From: Aquimonas voraii | Lineage (GTDB): Bacteria > Pseudomonadota > Gammaproteobacteria > Xanthomonadales > Xanthomonadaceae | Assembly: GCF_900101825.1 (NCBI RefSeq) | Contig: NZ_FNAG01000006.1 | Location: forward strand, 186,001 to 250,000 | Length of the DNA stretch: 64,000 nt | Direction of reading: 5' to 3' | Shown here: piece by piece, positions 34,783 through 45,989 of the stretch | Position numbering within the stretch: position 1 is the stretch's first letter | How the letters are laid out: each line of letters starts with the position of its first letter | Position numbers and translations under genes: made by a program | The notes under the pieces: model-generated | The model's input: only the letters and a program-made list of their open reading frames with translations | What the model was told of the DNA's origin: nothing | Database searches by the model: none

Positions 34783-37334
34783 GCGCCCGCGCCTCGCAGC
34801 TGACGGCTGAGATCCGCGCCGGCGCTGCGCCGCGCCGGCCACCAGGCGGCCAGCACCGCGGCCAAGGTCGAGATCGCGATGGCGCTGGCGATCTGAGCCC
34901 AGGGCAGGTCGAGCTGCATGCTCCAGCCGAAGCTGCGGCGGTTGATCACTTCGATCAGCAGCACGGCCAGACCCAGCCCCAGCGGCAGGGCCGCCAGGCC
35001 GGCGATCAGGCCGAGCACCGCGCCCTGCACGCGCTGCAGGCGCGAGAGTTCGACCGGCGCCAGGCCCAGCGCACGCAGCAGGGCGAACTCGCGGCTGCGC
35101 TCGATCGCCAGCGCCGACAGTGCGCCGAGCACCGCGACCACGGCGATCAGGCCCGCCAGCAGACGCAGCACGTCGGTGATGGCGAAAGTGCGGGCGAACA
35201 CCTCCAGGCTGATCGCACGGATTTCGCCGGCGGTGACCACCTGCAGGCCGGCGTGCTCGGCGAAGCGCGCGGCGATCAGCGCTTCGAGTTCGGTCTTGAG
35301 GCGCGCGGCTTCGGAACCTGGCGCATACAGGGCCAGGGCCCCAACTGCGCGGTCGCCGAACAGCTGCTGATAGCGCGCGAGGTCCAGGGTCAGCACGCCC
35401 TGCGGACTGCTGTAGTCGCGGTAGATGGCGGCCACGCGCAGATCGACCTGGCCCTGCGGCGTGGGCATGCGGAACACGTCGCCCACGGCAAGCCTCAGGC
35501 GCTGCGACAGCGGCTCGCTGACCAGGGCTTCGCCGGCAGCGAAGCGCGACCAGAGATCCGGATCGTCGGCACCGGCGATCAGCTCGAAGCCGCTGCGGCC
35601 CTGCGCCGGCAGCTGCAGGCCCACCACTTCCACGGGGCCGGACTCGGGCAAGCGCTGGCTGCGGCGATTGAGGCCGATGCCCTCGACGCCCTCCAGTGCC
35701 TCGGCCGCCTCCACCAGGCCCTCGGGCAGGGCGCTGCGGCCGCCGGCCGAAAGGTAGACCTGGGCCTGCAGACTGTGATCGATCCACACGCTCAGCGCCT
35801 CGCGGAAGCTGTGGATCATGCTGCTCATGCCGATCACGGTGGCGATGGCCAGCGCCAGTGCGGCCAGTGCGATGCCGGTGCGGCCCAGCGTGCGGCGGGT
35901 GCCGGCGATCAGCCAGCGCCAGCGCACGGGGGCGTCCCGCAGCACCGCTTCGAGCGCGCCCAGGGCATGGCCGGCGGCCCACGGGATCAGGCCCAGGGCT
36001 GCGATCAGGCAGGCGAACAGACCTGCAAAGCCCCAGAACAAGCCCTGCGGTCCGTACAGGATCAGCATGAGGCCTGCCGCGAAGAGCACGACGGCCGGCA
36101 GCAGCAGCGCGCGCAGACGCTGCTCGGGCGCGCGCAGGCCGGCGCTGTCGCGGCCCAGCGCATCCAGCACCGGCACGCCCAGCGCATCGCGCAGCGGCAG
36201 CAGCACGGCGACGAGGGCGCCTGCGATGGCCAGCGCCGCGGCCTTGCCGAGCAGCAGCGGCGACAGGCTGAGCGCGCTCACCTCGATCCGGTAGAACAGC
36301 TCGCCGTAGCTGCGCGCCAGGCCCTGCAGCAGCACGCTACCCAGCGCGATGCCGAGCGCGATGCCGATACCCGCGGCCAGCGCGCCGACCAGCGCCGCCT
36401 CGCCGAGCATCAGCGTGCCGAGCTCACGGTTCGACACGCCGAGCGCGCGCAGCAGGCCGATCAATCGTCGACGCTGCAGGGCCAGGAAGCTCAAGGTCTG
36501 GAACACCACGAACACGCCGACCAGCAGGGCCAGCAGGCTGAGTGCCTTCAGGTTGATCTCGAAGGCGCCGCTCATCGCCGCAAGCTGGCTGTCCTGCTCG
36601 GTGGTGGCGACGAGACGCAGGCCCTGCGGCAGCGACTGCGCAATGGCGGCGGCGCGGGCTTCGTCCGCGATCAGGTCGATGCGGGTGAAGCCTTCGAGGC
36701 CGGTGATGGCCTGCGCGGCAGCGATGTCGGCCAGCACCCAGTCGCCGCTGCCGCTCGGCAGGCGGTCATCGGGCAGCAGGGCGAGCACGCGCAGCGCCTC
36801 GCGGCGACCGTCGACGCTGAGCGTGAGCGCATCGCCCGGCGCGAGCTTCAAGCGCGCCGCCAGCCGCTGCGACAGCAGCACGACGTCGTTGCGTCCAATC
36901 AACGCACCCGGGTCGATGGGAGCGGGGTCGAGCGGCGCCGACTCCTCATCACTTCGGCCCCCCATGTCGCCCGCCAGCCAGGGCCGCAGCGCGGCTTCGC
37001 TCAAGGGCTCGATGCCGAGCAGACGCAGGCGCGCGCCAGAACCCGCATGCAGCACCTCGCGCTCGATCAGCGGCGCGCTGCGCCACAGCCCCTGCGCGCG
37101 CAGCTCGGCCAGCAGCGGCATCGGCACCTCGCCGCCATCCGCGGTGATCTGGTGCGTGGCCGCGCCCGACAGCGCGCGCCGCGATTCGAGAAAGGCGCCA
37201 CGCGCAGAGTCGACCGCGAGATCGATGGCCACCACCACCGCCACGCTGAGCGCGAGGCCGAGCAGCATCAAGAGCGCCTGGCCCGGCGCGCGCCGGTGCG
37301 CGTTCCACAGCGTCAGGACGAGACGCGACGGCAT
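34779..37334 (-). CDS. AttF/G-like fused ABC permease (two FtsX units)
   Basis: An 851-residue permease with one N-terminal helix, a periplasmic MacB-PCD-like domain (about 45-230), an FtsX block of three helices (about 250-400), two more helices near 405-440, a second periplasmic domain (about 500-700) and a closing FtsX block (about 715-840). This is the fused two-permease layout, so one protein replaces separate AttF and AttG. It begins three bases after the ATPase gene's stop and ends with an ATGA overlap into attH. The system belongs to the family of LolCDE-like exporters that move lipoproteins or hydrophobic molecules. Confidence 0.9.
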   Translation of the reverse strand: MPSRLVLTLWNAHRRAPGQALLMLLGLALSVAVVVAIDLAVDSARGAFLESRRALSGAATHQITADGGEVPMPLLAELRAQGLWRSAPLIEREVLHAGSGARLRLLGIEPLSEAALRPWLAGDMGGRSDEESAPLDPAPIDPGALIGRNDVVLLSQRLAARLKLAPGDALTLSVDGRREALRVLALLPDDRLPSGSGDWVLADIAAAQAITGLEGFTRIDLIADEARAAAIAQSLPQGLRLVATTEQDSQLAAMSGAFEINLKALSLLALLVGVFVVFQTLSFLALQRRRLIGLLRALGVSNRELGTLMLGEAALVGALAAGIGIALGIALGSVLLQGLARSYGELFYRIEVSALSLSPLLLGKAAALAIAGALVAVLLPLRDALGVPVLDALGRDSAGLRAPEQRLRALLLPAVVLFAAGLMLILYGPQGLFWGFAGLFACLIAALGLIPWAAGHALGALEAVLRDAPVRWRWLIAGTRRTLGRTGIALAALALAIATVIGMSSMIHSFREALSVWIDHSLQAQVYLSAGGRSALPEGLVEAAEALEGVEGIGLNRRSQRLPESGPVEVVGLQLPAQGRSGFELIAGADDPDLWSRFAAGEALVSEPLSQRLRLAVGDVFRMPTPQGQVDLRVAAIYRDYSSPQGVLTLDLARYQQLFGDRAVGALALYAPGSEAARLKTELEALIAARFAEHAGLQVVTAGEIRAISLEVFARTFAITDVLRLLAGLIAVVAVLGALSALAIERSREFALLRALGLAPVELSRLQRVQGAVLGLIAGLAALPLGLGLAVLLIEVINRRSFGWSMQLDLPWAQIASAIAISTLAAVLAAWWPARRSAGADLSRQLRGAGA

Positions 37335-37337
37335 GAC

Positions 37338-37997
37338 TCAGGCCGGCACCAGGCGGCCGTCCTGCATGCGCAGCAGGCGGTCGGCCTGGCCCATCACCTC
37401 GGCCGCATGGGTCACCAGCAGCAGGCTGGCGCCGGCCTCACGACACGCACCGATCAAGAGCCGCATCACCGCCGCCGCGCTCTCGGCATCGAGGCTGCCG
37501 GTGGGCTCGTCGGCCAGCAGCACCGAGGGCCCGTGCACCAGCGCGCGCGCCACCGCCACGCGCTGCTGCTGGCCGCCGGAGAGTTCATCGGGAAAGCGTT
37601 TCGCCAGCGCACCGAGCCCCAGCTGATCGAGCAACGCCTGCGCGCGCCTTTTCGCCTCCGTACCGCCGACTCCGATCAACTCCAGCGGCAGGCAGAGGTT
37701 GTCGAGCGCGGAGAGGCTGGGCACCAGGTTCCAGCTCTGGAACACGAGCCCCAGATGCCGCCGCCGGAAGCGCGTTCGCGCCGCTTCATCCAGCGTGTCG
37801 AGCCGCGTGTCATCGAAGCGGATCTCGCCGCCATCGGCGCGATCGATGCCCGCCACCAGATGCAGCAGGGTCGACTTGCCCGCCCCGCTGCGCCCCACCA
37901 GGGCCACGCACTCACCGGGCGCGAGGTCGAGGTCGAGCCCGTCGAGGACCGGGGTATCGCCGAATCGGCGCTGCAGCTGGCGGACGGTGAGGTGCAT
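37338..37997 (-). CDS. ABC transporter ATP-binding protein (LolD/AttE-like)
   Basis: A 219-residue ATPase with Walker A GRSGAGKST, Q-loop VFQSWNLVP, signature LSGGQQQR, Walker B VLLADEPTGSLD and switch LLVTHAAEV. It is first in the row with the double permease and AttH-like lipoprotein genes. The start ATG at 37997 directly precedes the family's early HLTVRQLQRRFGDTPVLDG segment. Confidence 0.95.
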   Translation of the reverse strand: MHLTVRQLQRRFGDTPVLDGLDLDLAPGECVALVGRSGAGKSTLLHLVAGIDRADGGEIRFDDTRLDTLDEAARTRFRRRHLGLVFQSWNLVPSLSALDNLCLPLELIGVGGTEAKRRAQALLDQLGLGALAKRFPDELSGGQQQRVAVARALVHGPSVLLADEPTGSLDAESAAAVMRLLIGACREAGASLLLVTHAAEVMGQADRLLRMQDGRLVPA

Positions 37998-38076
37998 GGG
38001 CGGCAGTGTGGGCCGATGCGCGTGAAATGCGGATGGGCTCGGGCGGCCCGGCGCCGGGCCACGTGGCGAAAAGCAG

Positions 38077-38102
38077 AAGGGCAGGCCGCAAGGCCTGCCC
38101 TT
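38077..38102 (-). terminator. Bidirectional intrinsic terminator
   Basis: AAGGGCAGGCC at 38077-38087 pairs perfectly with GGCCTGCCCTT at 38092-38102 around loop GCAA, and TTTT follows on either strand. It ends the metalloprotease gene (minus). A near copy of the stem lies at 54972-54995. Confidence 0.8.
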
Positions 38103-38127
38103 CCGTTTTCAACGCGCGGCGGCGGGC

Positions 38128-41100
38128 TTACTCGAAGCCGTCGGCGAAGACATCGTCGAGGCCGACGGTGCTCTGCAGGCTGGCGCTGTTGTTGGCCGGC
38201 ATCGGGTCGGTGAACGGCGCCACCGGGCTCACGGTGGCGGTGCTGGTCAAGCGCGTGCCCAGGGCGGTGCCTGCCGCCACCGTCGCGGTGATCTGCAGGC
38301 GCGCGCTGCCGCTGATGCCGAGTGCGAGGCTGGGCAGCGCGCCGCTGCCGCTGGCCGCCGAGCAGCTCGATCCGGCGGACGCTGTGCAGGTCCAGCTCAG
38401 GCCCTGCAGCTGCGTGGCGGGGGTGAAGGTCACGGTGGCCTGCGGTACTGCGAGCACCCCGCTCGCGTTCTCCACATCGATGACATAACTCACCGGAGCG
38501 TCTGCGAGGACCAGGCCCGGCAGCCGCGCCAGGCTCAGGCGCAGATCGGCGACGAAGTCGTCGTTGACGATCTCGCCGATGGCAGAGGCGGGATTCAGCA
38601 CGATCCCCGGCTGGCTGGTCGAGAGGTCGAGGAAGAAGCGCTCGTCGGCCTCGGCCTCACTGTCGCCAATGACCTGCACGATGAGCGTTTGGCTGGGGTT
38701 GACGCTGCCATCAAAGCTCAGGCTGCCGCTGCTGGCGACGAAGTCCTGGCCGGCCACTGCCGTGTCGCCGCGCGTGGCATAGGCGACATCGAAGCCCCCC
38801 GCCACCTGCCCGTTCAGCTGCAGGGTGAAGGTCAGCGGACGCGTAGCGCTGTCGCCCTCGGCCACCAGCACGGGGGCGGTGCTCAGGGTCGCGCTGTCGT
38901 TGTCGGTGATCGCCACGGTGATCGGAGCAACGCTGACCCCGGCGTAGCCGCCGCCGCTGACGCTGTGCGTGATCATGCCCGTGTGAGGGCCTTCGACCAC
39001 GCTGTCGTTGACGGCGCTGACGGTGATGGTCTGCGGCAGGTTCCAGTTCAGCGCGTCGAACTGCAGGGTCGTCTGGCTGAGCTGCAGCTGGGCGTCCGGG
39101 CTGGCGGTGAAGCTCACGGTGCCGGAAGGCGGGGCGCTGAGGCTCACGGTGTAGGTGTCGCCATCACCGCCTTCGGTGGCCGTCGTGTTGCCGCCGCTCT
39201 CGATCAGCACCACCGACACCTGCGGACCACAGCCACCGTTGCCCTGGCTGCAGATACCCGCCGGGCGCGACGCCGACAGGCGCAAGCCCGGGGTGATGCC
39301 GCCCTGCGTCGTCGGCAGCTGGGTGAACACGCTGCCGGTCGTGGCGGCCTGGGCGCCGACGGTAGCCGAGACGCCGTTCGCATTGGCGCTGCCCGTCTGC
39401 GCGTAGAGGTAGCTGAACGCCTCGCTGCCCTCGACGAACTCGATGGCGAAGTTCACCGTCTGCGCCACGGCGGTGTCCTGCACGTGCTTGCCCCGCCATT
39501 CGATCAGCCAGCGGCGGTTGGGCGCGGTGCCCAGCACCTGCTGGTAGACACCCGCACCGGGCGAACCGGCGGTACGCAGGTCGAGATCGTCCCAGTAGGG
39601 CATCAGGACAGCGTTGGATGCCGGGAAGGCGCCAGCGCCGCCGTCCGCATTGCCCGCGCTGGGCAGTGCAGTATTGGTCCAGCCCGACGAGCCGCCGGTG
39701 CCGACCAGCTGCAGGTTGCCATTGGTGCTGACCCGCAGGGTTTCGCCGCCGGTGTAGCTCTGTCCGTAGACGCTGAAGGCGAAGCCGGCGGGCACGCTGA
39801 GATTGACCACCGCGTCATCCACCTGCGTACCGGCGACCAGGGTGCCGCCGCCCGGCAGGGTGGCGCCGCTGCTGGGGGTGAAGGTGTAGTTCGGCGAAGC
39901 CGCCTGGCCCACCGGCAACTGGATCGTGCTGCTGAAGGGACCGCCGCCGCCGCTGTAGTCCACGGTGAGCTGCAGGTCGATATTGCCGAAGCAGGTCAGG
40001 CCGTCCGAGGTGCTGATCTGGAACGGCGTCTGGCTGGTCTGGCTGTCGCCATTGCCGGCGATGTCGGCGAAGCTGGTGCTGGCCTGGCTGATGGTGACGC
40101 CGGGCGTGGTGGTGGCCAGGGTCGCGCTCACGGCCGTTGCAGCGCCTGCTCCGTTGTTGCGCAGACTGACGTTGAACTGGTTGCACTCGTTCGGCTCGAC
40201 CAGGCCGTTGCCGGTGGGCAGGCTGGTGGACGCGACCTCCAGCGCCGGCTCCGCATTGGCCACCGTGAGGGTGAAGCTGCGACGCTCGATCGCGCCACAG
40301 CTGTCCGCCGCCTCGACCGTGATCGGATACGCCCCGAACGGCGTGGTTGCGCCCACCGCCAGGGTGACGGTGCCGTTGCTGGCCACGCTCACGCTGCCGC
40401 CTCCGTCCAGACTCGTCGGAGTCACGCTCACGCCAAGCAGGTTGCCATTGGCGTCGGCGACCGCGGCACTTGGCGTCACGGCCTGGCTGGCGCCCCGGAT
40501 CAGGATCTGGTTGGCGTAGGCGCCGAGGCTCGGCACCTGGTTGCGCGACACGTTGACCACGACGTCGGCCGTCGTCGTCGCGCCGCCGCTGTCGGTCACG
40601 CTGAGCTGCAGCGGATAGGCGCGGTTGCCGTTCGGCGCCACCAGCTCGCAGCTGGCCGTCGCGCTCAGGCTGACCGTGCCGCCGCTGTTCACCGCGCTGA
40701 CCGCAAGACCTGGAGGTGCGCCGCTGATGGCGACCGCGAGGCTGCCTGCGCTCTGCTGCGCATCGCTGACGGTGGCGACGTTGGCGGTGGCGGCCGGGCT
40801 GCCCTGGCGGGTGCTGAGCGCGCCGGTGACGCTGACCGAAGGCGGCGTGTTGCCGGCGGCGGTGACGCTGAAGTTCGCGTCGCTGACGTCGAAGAAGATG
40901 TTGCCCACCGCCTGCACGCGGACGCGCGCCTGCGTGCTCGCCGGCAGGTTTGCCGGCAAGGTCAGCTCCTCGCTGCCGTCATTGGCGGTCGAGGCAGCGA
41001 GTTCGATGGGCCAGCTCCGTCCGCCATCCAGCGACAGCGTGATGCGGACATTGGCGGTGTTGATGCCGTTGGCGGTGGTGCCGGCGACGTTCCAGGTGAC

Positions 41101-42912
41101 CGTCTGCAGGCTTCCCGCCGCCCAGCTTGCGGCGGTGTTGGGTGCGGTGACGGCGAAGGGTCCGGCCGCCGCCACCACCGTCACCGCCGTGCTGGCCTCG
41201 TTGGTGCCGCCGCCACCCGCGCGGTTGTCGCGTGCGGTGACGCGGAAGTTGAGCGTGCGGTTGGTGCTCGGCAAGACCTCGGCGGTGAGCCAGTTCGGTG
41301 AGCTGGTGCCCGGCAGCGGCGCGGTGGCGGGTGCCACGTTCGCGTTGTTGAGGATCCAGCGCCAGCTCGGAAACACCCGGCTGGACGACAGGGTCGGCGC
41401 GAACGAACGGAACAGGGGCCCCTGGCCGGCATCGACGATGGTGCCGGCGACATTGGCGCTGGTGCCGCGGTCGAACTGCTCCCACAGGTAGCTCAGGGTG
41501 TCGCTGTTGTCATCACTGCCGGTCGCCGTCAGCTCGAAGGGCGTGCGCGAAGGGATGGTCCAGGCGGCAGGGGTGCTGATCGTCGGTGGGGTGTTGCCGG
41601 TGGCATTGGTGGTGCCGCAGTTCGAACCACCGCCGGTGGTGGTGAAGGCCAGCATCTCGTTGAGGCTGACCCGATGGAAGTAGTCGTCGCTGTTGGGCTG
41701 CAGGTTGTCGGCGCCGCAAATACCGGCATAGGCCTGGATGGTGATGCCGCTGCCGGGCTCATAGGCGGTGTTGCCGTTGCGGTTGCCGCCGCTGCAGCTG
41801 CCGCCCGAGCCGTTGAAGGTGTGGTTGCCGGCGAACTGGTGGCCCATCTCGTGGGCCACGTAGTCGACGTCGAAGGGGTCGGCAACCGGCGAGCCCGAGC
41901 CGGTGACGCCGCGCGCCTTGCTGGAGCTGCAGACCACGCCCAGGCCGGCAATGCCGCCGCCGCCGGTGCTGACGACGTGGCCGATATCGAAGTTGGCCGA
42001 GCCGATCACCGTGTTCAGATTGGCGACGTTCTCGCCGAGCATCGTCGACCCGCTGGTGTTGGTGTACGGGTCGGTGGCGGCATTGGTGTAGATGATGCGG
42101 TCGTTGTCGGCCACCAGCACCATCCGCACCGACAGCTCGCGCTCGTAGATGCCGTTGACGCGGTTCATGGTGGTCACGATGGCCGCCAGGCCGTCGGCCA
42201 CGGTGCCGCCGTGGAAGGCGGTGTACTCGGCGGTGGCCGCCACCGCCAGGCGGTAGGTGCGGCGCACGGTACCCGAGCTGATCTTGGCGGCCGCGCCCTT
42301 CTGCTGGAAGTTCGGCAGGTCCTTCGGCAGCGCCTGGCCGGTGACGCCACAGCGCGGGCGCTCGCCGTCGTCCGGCGCGTCGCGCTTCGAATACACCACG
42401 TAGGTGTCGAGATCTTTCGGCTGATAGGGATCGACGTAATAGCTGCCGCGCCAGCCGATGACCTGGGCGCGGAAACCCTGCGGACTGACATCGAAGCGCA
42501 GGGTAGCGGTCGGGTCGTCGATGCCCTGGCCGAGGTAGGTGCGGATCTCGGGGAACTTGGCCGCGAGCGCGGCTTCCATGATCGGCGACTCGACGATACG
42601 GAAGCGGGCGTAGTCACCCTCGGGGGTCGGCAGGCTGAGCTCAAGGCTGCTTTCCACCGCCGCGGTCTGCGCTTCAAGCGGGGCGGACTTCAGCAGGTCG
42701 GCCAGGCGCGCGCGATCCAATTGCTGGGTGCGGTAGCGCTGCGGCACCAGCCGCCGCGGCTCCGCGCTGCGCGCGACCTGGGCTTCGTCGATCGGGGTCC
42801 ACAAGCCGTCCGCGGAGGCAAGGGCTTGGCCGAAGGCCGCACCCGAGGGCACAGCAAGCAAAAGAACTGCAAGCAGAGCAGCCAGAGCTGTCCGCAGAGC
42901 GGCATGAAGCAT
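38128..42912 (-). CDS. Large secreted metzincin metalloprotease (M12B/reprolysin-like) with Calx-beta region
   Basis: A 1594-residue exported protein. A signal peptide (about 1-29) and a propeptide-like region precede the protease domain; its zinc motif HEMGHQFAGNH (HExxHxxGxxH) begins near residue 354, and a following Met-containing turn fits the metzincin group. Long Ig- and jelly-roll-like regions follow, then a Calx-beta stretch (about 1380-1480, ending TDNDS and VNDD) and a DUF11-like repeat domain with SWTCTASAGSSC. The protein ends GLDDVFADGFE, a short conserved tail shared with the protein ending at 48420. It probably degrades extracellular protein. It is coded alone, divergent from the SDR gene. 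Confidence 0.9.
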   Translation of the reverse strand: MLHAALRTALAALLAVLLLAVPSGAAFGQALASADGLWTPIDEAQVARSAEPRRLVPQRYRTQQLDRARLADLLKSAPLEAQTAAVESSLELSLPTPEGDYARFRIVESPIMEAALAAKFPEIRTYLGQGIDDPTATLRFDVSPQGFRAQVIGWRGSYYVDPYQPKDLDTYVVYSKRDAPDDGERPRCGVTGQALPKDLPNFQQKGAAAKISSGTVRRTYRLAVAATAEYTAFHGGTVADGLAAIVTTMNRVNGIYERELSVRMVLVADNDRIIYTNAATDPYTNTSGSTMLGENVANLNTVIGSANFDIGHVVSTGGGGIAGLGVVCSSSKARGVTGSGSPVADPFDVDYVAHEMGHQFAGNHTFNGSGGSCSGGNRNGNTAYEPGSGITIQAYAGICGADNLQPNSDDYFHRVSLNEMLAFTTTGGGSNCGTTNATGNTPPTISTPAAWTIPSRTPFELTATGSDDNSDTLSYLWEQFDRGTSANVAGTIVDAGQGPLFRSFAPTLSSSRVFPSWRWILNNANVAPATAPLPGTSSPNWLTAEVLPSTNRTLNFRVTARDNRAGGGGTNEASTAVTVVAAAGPFAVTAPNTAASWAAGSLQTVTWNVAGTTANGINTANVRITLSLDGGRSWPIELAASTANDGSEELTLPANLPASTQARVRVQAVGNIFFDVSDANFSVTAAGNTPPSVSVTGALSTRQGSPAATANVATVSDAQQSAGSLAVAISGAPPGLAVSAVNSGGTVSLSATASCELVAPNGNRAYPLQLSVTDSGGATTTADVVVNVSRNQVPSLGAYANQILIRGASQAVTPSAAVADANGNLLGVSVTPTSLDGGGSVSVASNGTVTLAVGATTPFGAYPITVEAADSCGAIERRSFTLTVANAEPALEVASTSLPTGNGLVEPNECNQFNVSLRNNGAGAATAVSATLATTTPGVTISQASTSFADIAGNGDSQTSQTPFQISTSDGLTCFGNIDLQLTVDYSGGGGPFSSTIQLPVGQAASPNYTFTPSSGATLPGGGTLVAGTQVDDAVVNLSVPAGFAFSVYGQSYTGGETLRVSTNGNLQLVGTGGSSGWTNTALPSAGNADGGAGAFPASNAVLMPYWDDLDLRTAGSPGAGVYQQVLGTAPNRRWLIEWRGKHVQDTAVAQTVNFAIEFVEGSEAFSYLYAQTGSANANGVSATVGAQAATTGSVFTQLPTTQGGITPGLRLSASRPAGICSQGNGGCGPQVSVVLIESGGNTTATEGGDGDTYTVSLSAPPSGTVSFTASPDAQLQLSQTTLQFDALNWNLPQTITVSAVNDSVVEGPHTGMITHSVSGGGYAGVSVAPITVAITDNDSATLSTAPVLVAEGDSATRPLTFTLQLNGQVAGGFDVAYATRGDTAVAGQDFVASSGSLSFDGSVNPSQTLIVQVIGDSEAEADERFFLDLSTSQPGIVLNPASAIGEIVNDDFVADLRLSLARLPGLVLADAPVSYVIDVENASGVLAVPQATVTFTPATQLQGLSWTCTASAGSSCSAASGSGALPSLALGISGSARLQITATVAAGTALGTRLTSTATVSPVAPFTDPMPANNSASLQSTVGLDDVFADGFE

Positions 42913-43109
42913 GGAGGGTCCCCGTTCAGAGCACGACGGGCGCCGTGCAAGCGATCAAGCATGCGCGGCCTGCGCCGGCTTGGGCAAGTGCACCCAGGTC
43001 GCAAATTCGATGCGGCTTGCGGGCTGCGGACGACGCGATCGAAGCTGCGTCCGTCGCCGGCCACGGCCTACACTCCGGCGCATCCACCCCGCCTTCGGAG
43101 TTCGCCCGC

Positions 43110-43922
<813 letters not shown>

Positions 43923-44076
43923 CACGGCGTGCCGGCGGCCGCCGGGCGGGCTGAGGCGCCGCGGGGCACGGTGACGCTTGCCTGGGCCCTGCGGCCAGTC
44001 CCCTGCTGGAAGCCGCCGAAGCGATTCACTCACGAACGTGTTGGACTTGTGATTCCAGTGGGTCAGACTGCGGCCC

Positions 44077-45804
44077 ATGGGGAGAATCAAGAACACGCTT
44101 GGCCTCGACCGGCTGCGCCCAGCGCGGCTCGCGCTGGCGGGGCGCCTTGCCCTCGGTGCCGCCTGCGCCGCCGCGGCGGGCCCGGCGTCCGCGCAGAGTT
44201 CCAGTTGGCACTTCGAAGAGGACAGCGTCGCCGCGGGCCTCAGAATCAGCCATGGCTACACCTTCGGCTTCGACGGTGAGCCGGACATGATGGGCGGTGG
44301 CGCAGCCGCCGGCGATCTGGACGGCGACGGCGACGTCGACCTGGTCGTGGTGCGGGGCGACCTGGGCGCGCCCGCCCTGCTGCGAAATCGCGGCGACGGC
44401 CGCTTCGAAAGCCTGACGGCCGGCAGCGGCGTGCCCGCGGCCGGCAAGTACAACGGCGTGCACCTGGTCGATCTGGATGCCGACGGCCGTCTCGACCTCC
44501 TGTTTGGCGGGCTCGGCGGACAATCGCCGCGCCTGTTCCGCAACCTGGGTGGCTGGCGCTTCGCCGCGATCGCCGACACCGGCCTCGAGCTTGGTGACGA
44601 TTCCTGGTCGATGGCGCTGGCCGACTACGACGGTGACGGTCTGCTGGATCTCGCGCTTGGCCGCTGGGCGCGCGGGGTCGGACGGTCCGGACATCTGTTC
44701 CGTGGGCTCGGTGACGGGCGCTTCCAGAACGCGGACGCGGATCTCGCGATCAGCGCCGCCCTTGGCCAGCGCTCCTACACCTTCACCCCGCAGTTCGGCG
44801 ATCTCGACGGCGACGGTCGCATCGACCTCGCGCTGGCCGCCGATTTCGGGACCAGTCGGGTACTGCTGAACCGGGGCGGCCGTCTGGTCGACACGACCAC
44901 GGCCTCGATCGACGATGAGAACGGCATGGGGGCCGCGCTCGGCGACTATGACGGCGACGGCGATCTGGACTGGTTCGTCACCAGCATCCACGACCCTTCC
45001 GGCGTGCCGCTGGGCAACTGGGGCACCTCAGGCAACCGCCTCTACCGCAACCGCGGCAACGGCGAGTTCGAGGACGTGTCGCTGGCCGCCGGTGTCCGCG
45101 AAGGTGGATGGGGCTGGGCGGCCTGCTTCGCCGACATCGACCTCGACGGCCACCTCGACATCGTACACGTCAATGGCATGTCGGCCGCGCCCGCCGCGGC
45201 CTTCCACGCCGACCCCTCGCGCCTGTTCATCAGTGACGGGCGGGGTGGCTTCACCGAACAGGCATTGGCCCGCGGCTTCGACGACCGCGGCCAGGGCCGC
45301 GCCCTGGTCTGCTTCGATGCCGACAACGACGGCGACGTCGATCTGTTCGTCCAGAACAACAGCGGCAGCAGTCGCTTCTACCGCAACCAGGGCGCATCGG
45401 CAGGCGGACGCTGGCTGCGGGTGACAGTGCGCCAGGACGGGCCCAACCCCGAGGCGATCGGCGCGCGGGTCGAGCTTCGCGCCGGCGGACGCCTGCAGGT
45501 GCGCGAGATCGGCAGCGGCAGCCAGTTCCTCTCGAGCGGCCCCGCCGAAGCCCACTTCGGAGTGGGCTCGGCCGCGGTGGTCGAGCGGCTGCAGGTGCGC
45601 TGGCCTGACGGCACCGTCGAACGCTTTCCGGCGCCGCAGCTCGATCAGCCGCTGCGGCTGCTGCGCGGCCGTGGACTGCCGCCGCTGTCGTCGGCGCGCC
45701 CGGTTCCGCTGGCCACCCCGACGACCCTGCTGAGCCTGGCGCTGGGCCTGCTGCTGCTCGCGGGCCCCGCACGCCGGCGCTTCGACCGGGCGACGCGGTC
45801 ATGA
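44077..45804 (+). CDS. Exported CRTAC1-type protein (FG-GAP/VCBS repeats, ASPIC/UnbV domain)
   Basis: A 575-residue secreted protein. After a signal peptide (about 1-40, ending ASAQ) come several FG-GAP/VCBS beta-propeller repeats with calcium-binding DLDGDGDVDL-, DLDADGRLDL-, DYDGDGLLDL- and DADNDGDVDL-type loops, and a C-terminal ASPIC/UnbV domain (PNPEAIGARVELRAGG, then VRWPDGTVERF). The end, PVPLATPTTLLSLALGLLLLAGPARRRF, is a hydrophobic helix before a basic tail and looks like an IPTL/PEP-CTERM-like sorting signal, although the exact PEP or IPTL core is not present. The gene is 154 bases after the SDR gene and is followed by two further exported-protein genes. Confidence 0.88.
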   Translation: MGRIKNTLGLDRLRPARLALAGRLALGAACAAAAGPASAQSSSWHFEEDSVAAGLRISHGYTFGFDGEPDMMGGGAAAGDLDGDGDVDLVVVRGDLGAPALLRNRGDGRFESLTAGSGVPAAGKYNGVHLVDLDADGRLDLLFGGLGGQSPRLFRNLGGWRFAAIADTGLELGDDSWSMALADYDGDGLLDLALGRWARGVGRSGHLFRGLGDGRFQNADADLAISAALGQRSYTFTPQFGDLDGDGRIDLALAADFGTSRVLLNRGGRLVDTTTASIDDENGMGAALGDYDGDGDLDWFVTSIHDPSGVPLGNWGTSGNRLYRNRGNGEFEDVSLAAGVREGGWGWAACFADIDLDGHLDIVHVNGMSAAPAAAFHADPSRLFISDGRGGFTEQALARGFDDRGQGRALVCFDADNDGDVDLFVQNNSGSSRFYRNQGASAGGRWLRVTVRQDGPNPEAIGARVELRAGGRLQVREIGSGSQFLSSGPAEAHFGVGSAAVVERLQVRWPDGTVERFPAPQLDQPLRLLRGRGLPPLSSARPVPLATPTTLLSLALGLLLLAGPARRRFDRATRS

Positions 45805-45989
45805 CCCGCTCCGGCAGCCGGCTGCACCCCGCTCCGACTGCCTTGGCGGACGCCAACCCGGCAGGCGCGGCGCGAAACCTGCAACCGCCCGCACACGGTT
45901 TTCAAGCCACGCGCCCGTCGTGTGGCCCTGTTCAACACGGCGCCAGCGCTGTGCCCATCCGCTCACCCGCTCACACGAAGGAAGGTCCC

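Noticed and set aside
35253-38213. Long plus-strand frame across the Att-like ABC genes
   Set aside because: Gln/His-rich and motif-free; antisense to ATPase and permease genes with all key motifs.
38689-41301. Long plus-strand frame across the metalloprotease
   Set aside because: Low-complexity translation, no domain, opposite a gene with a full metzincin motif and signal peptide.
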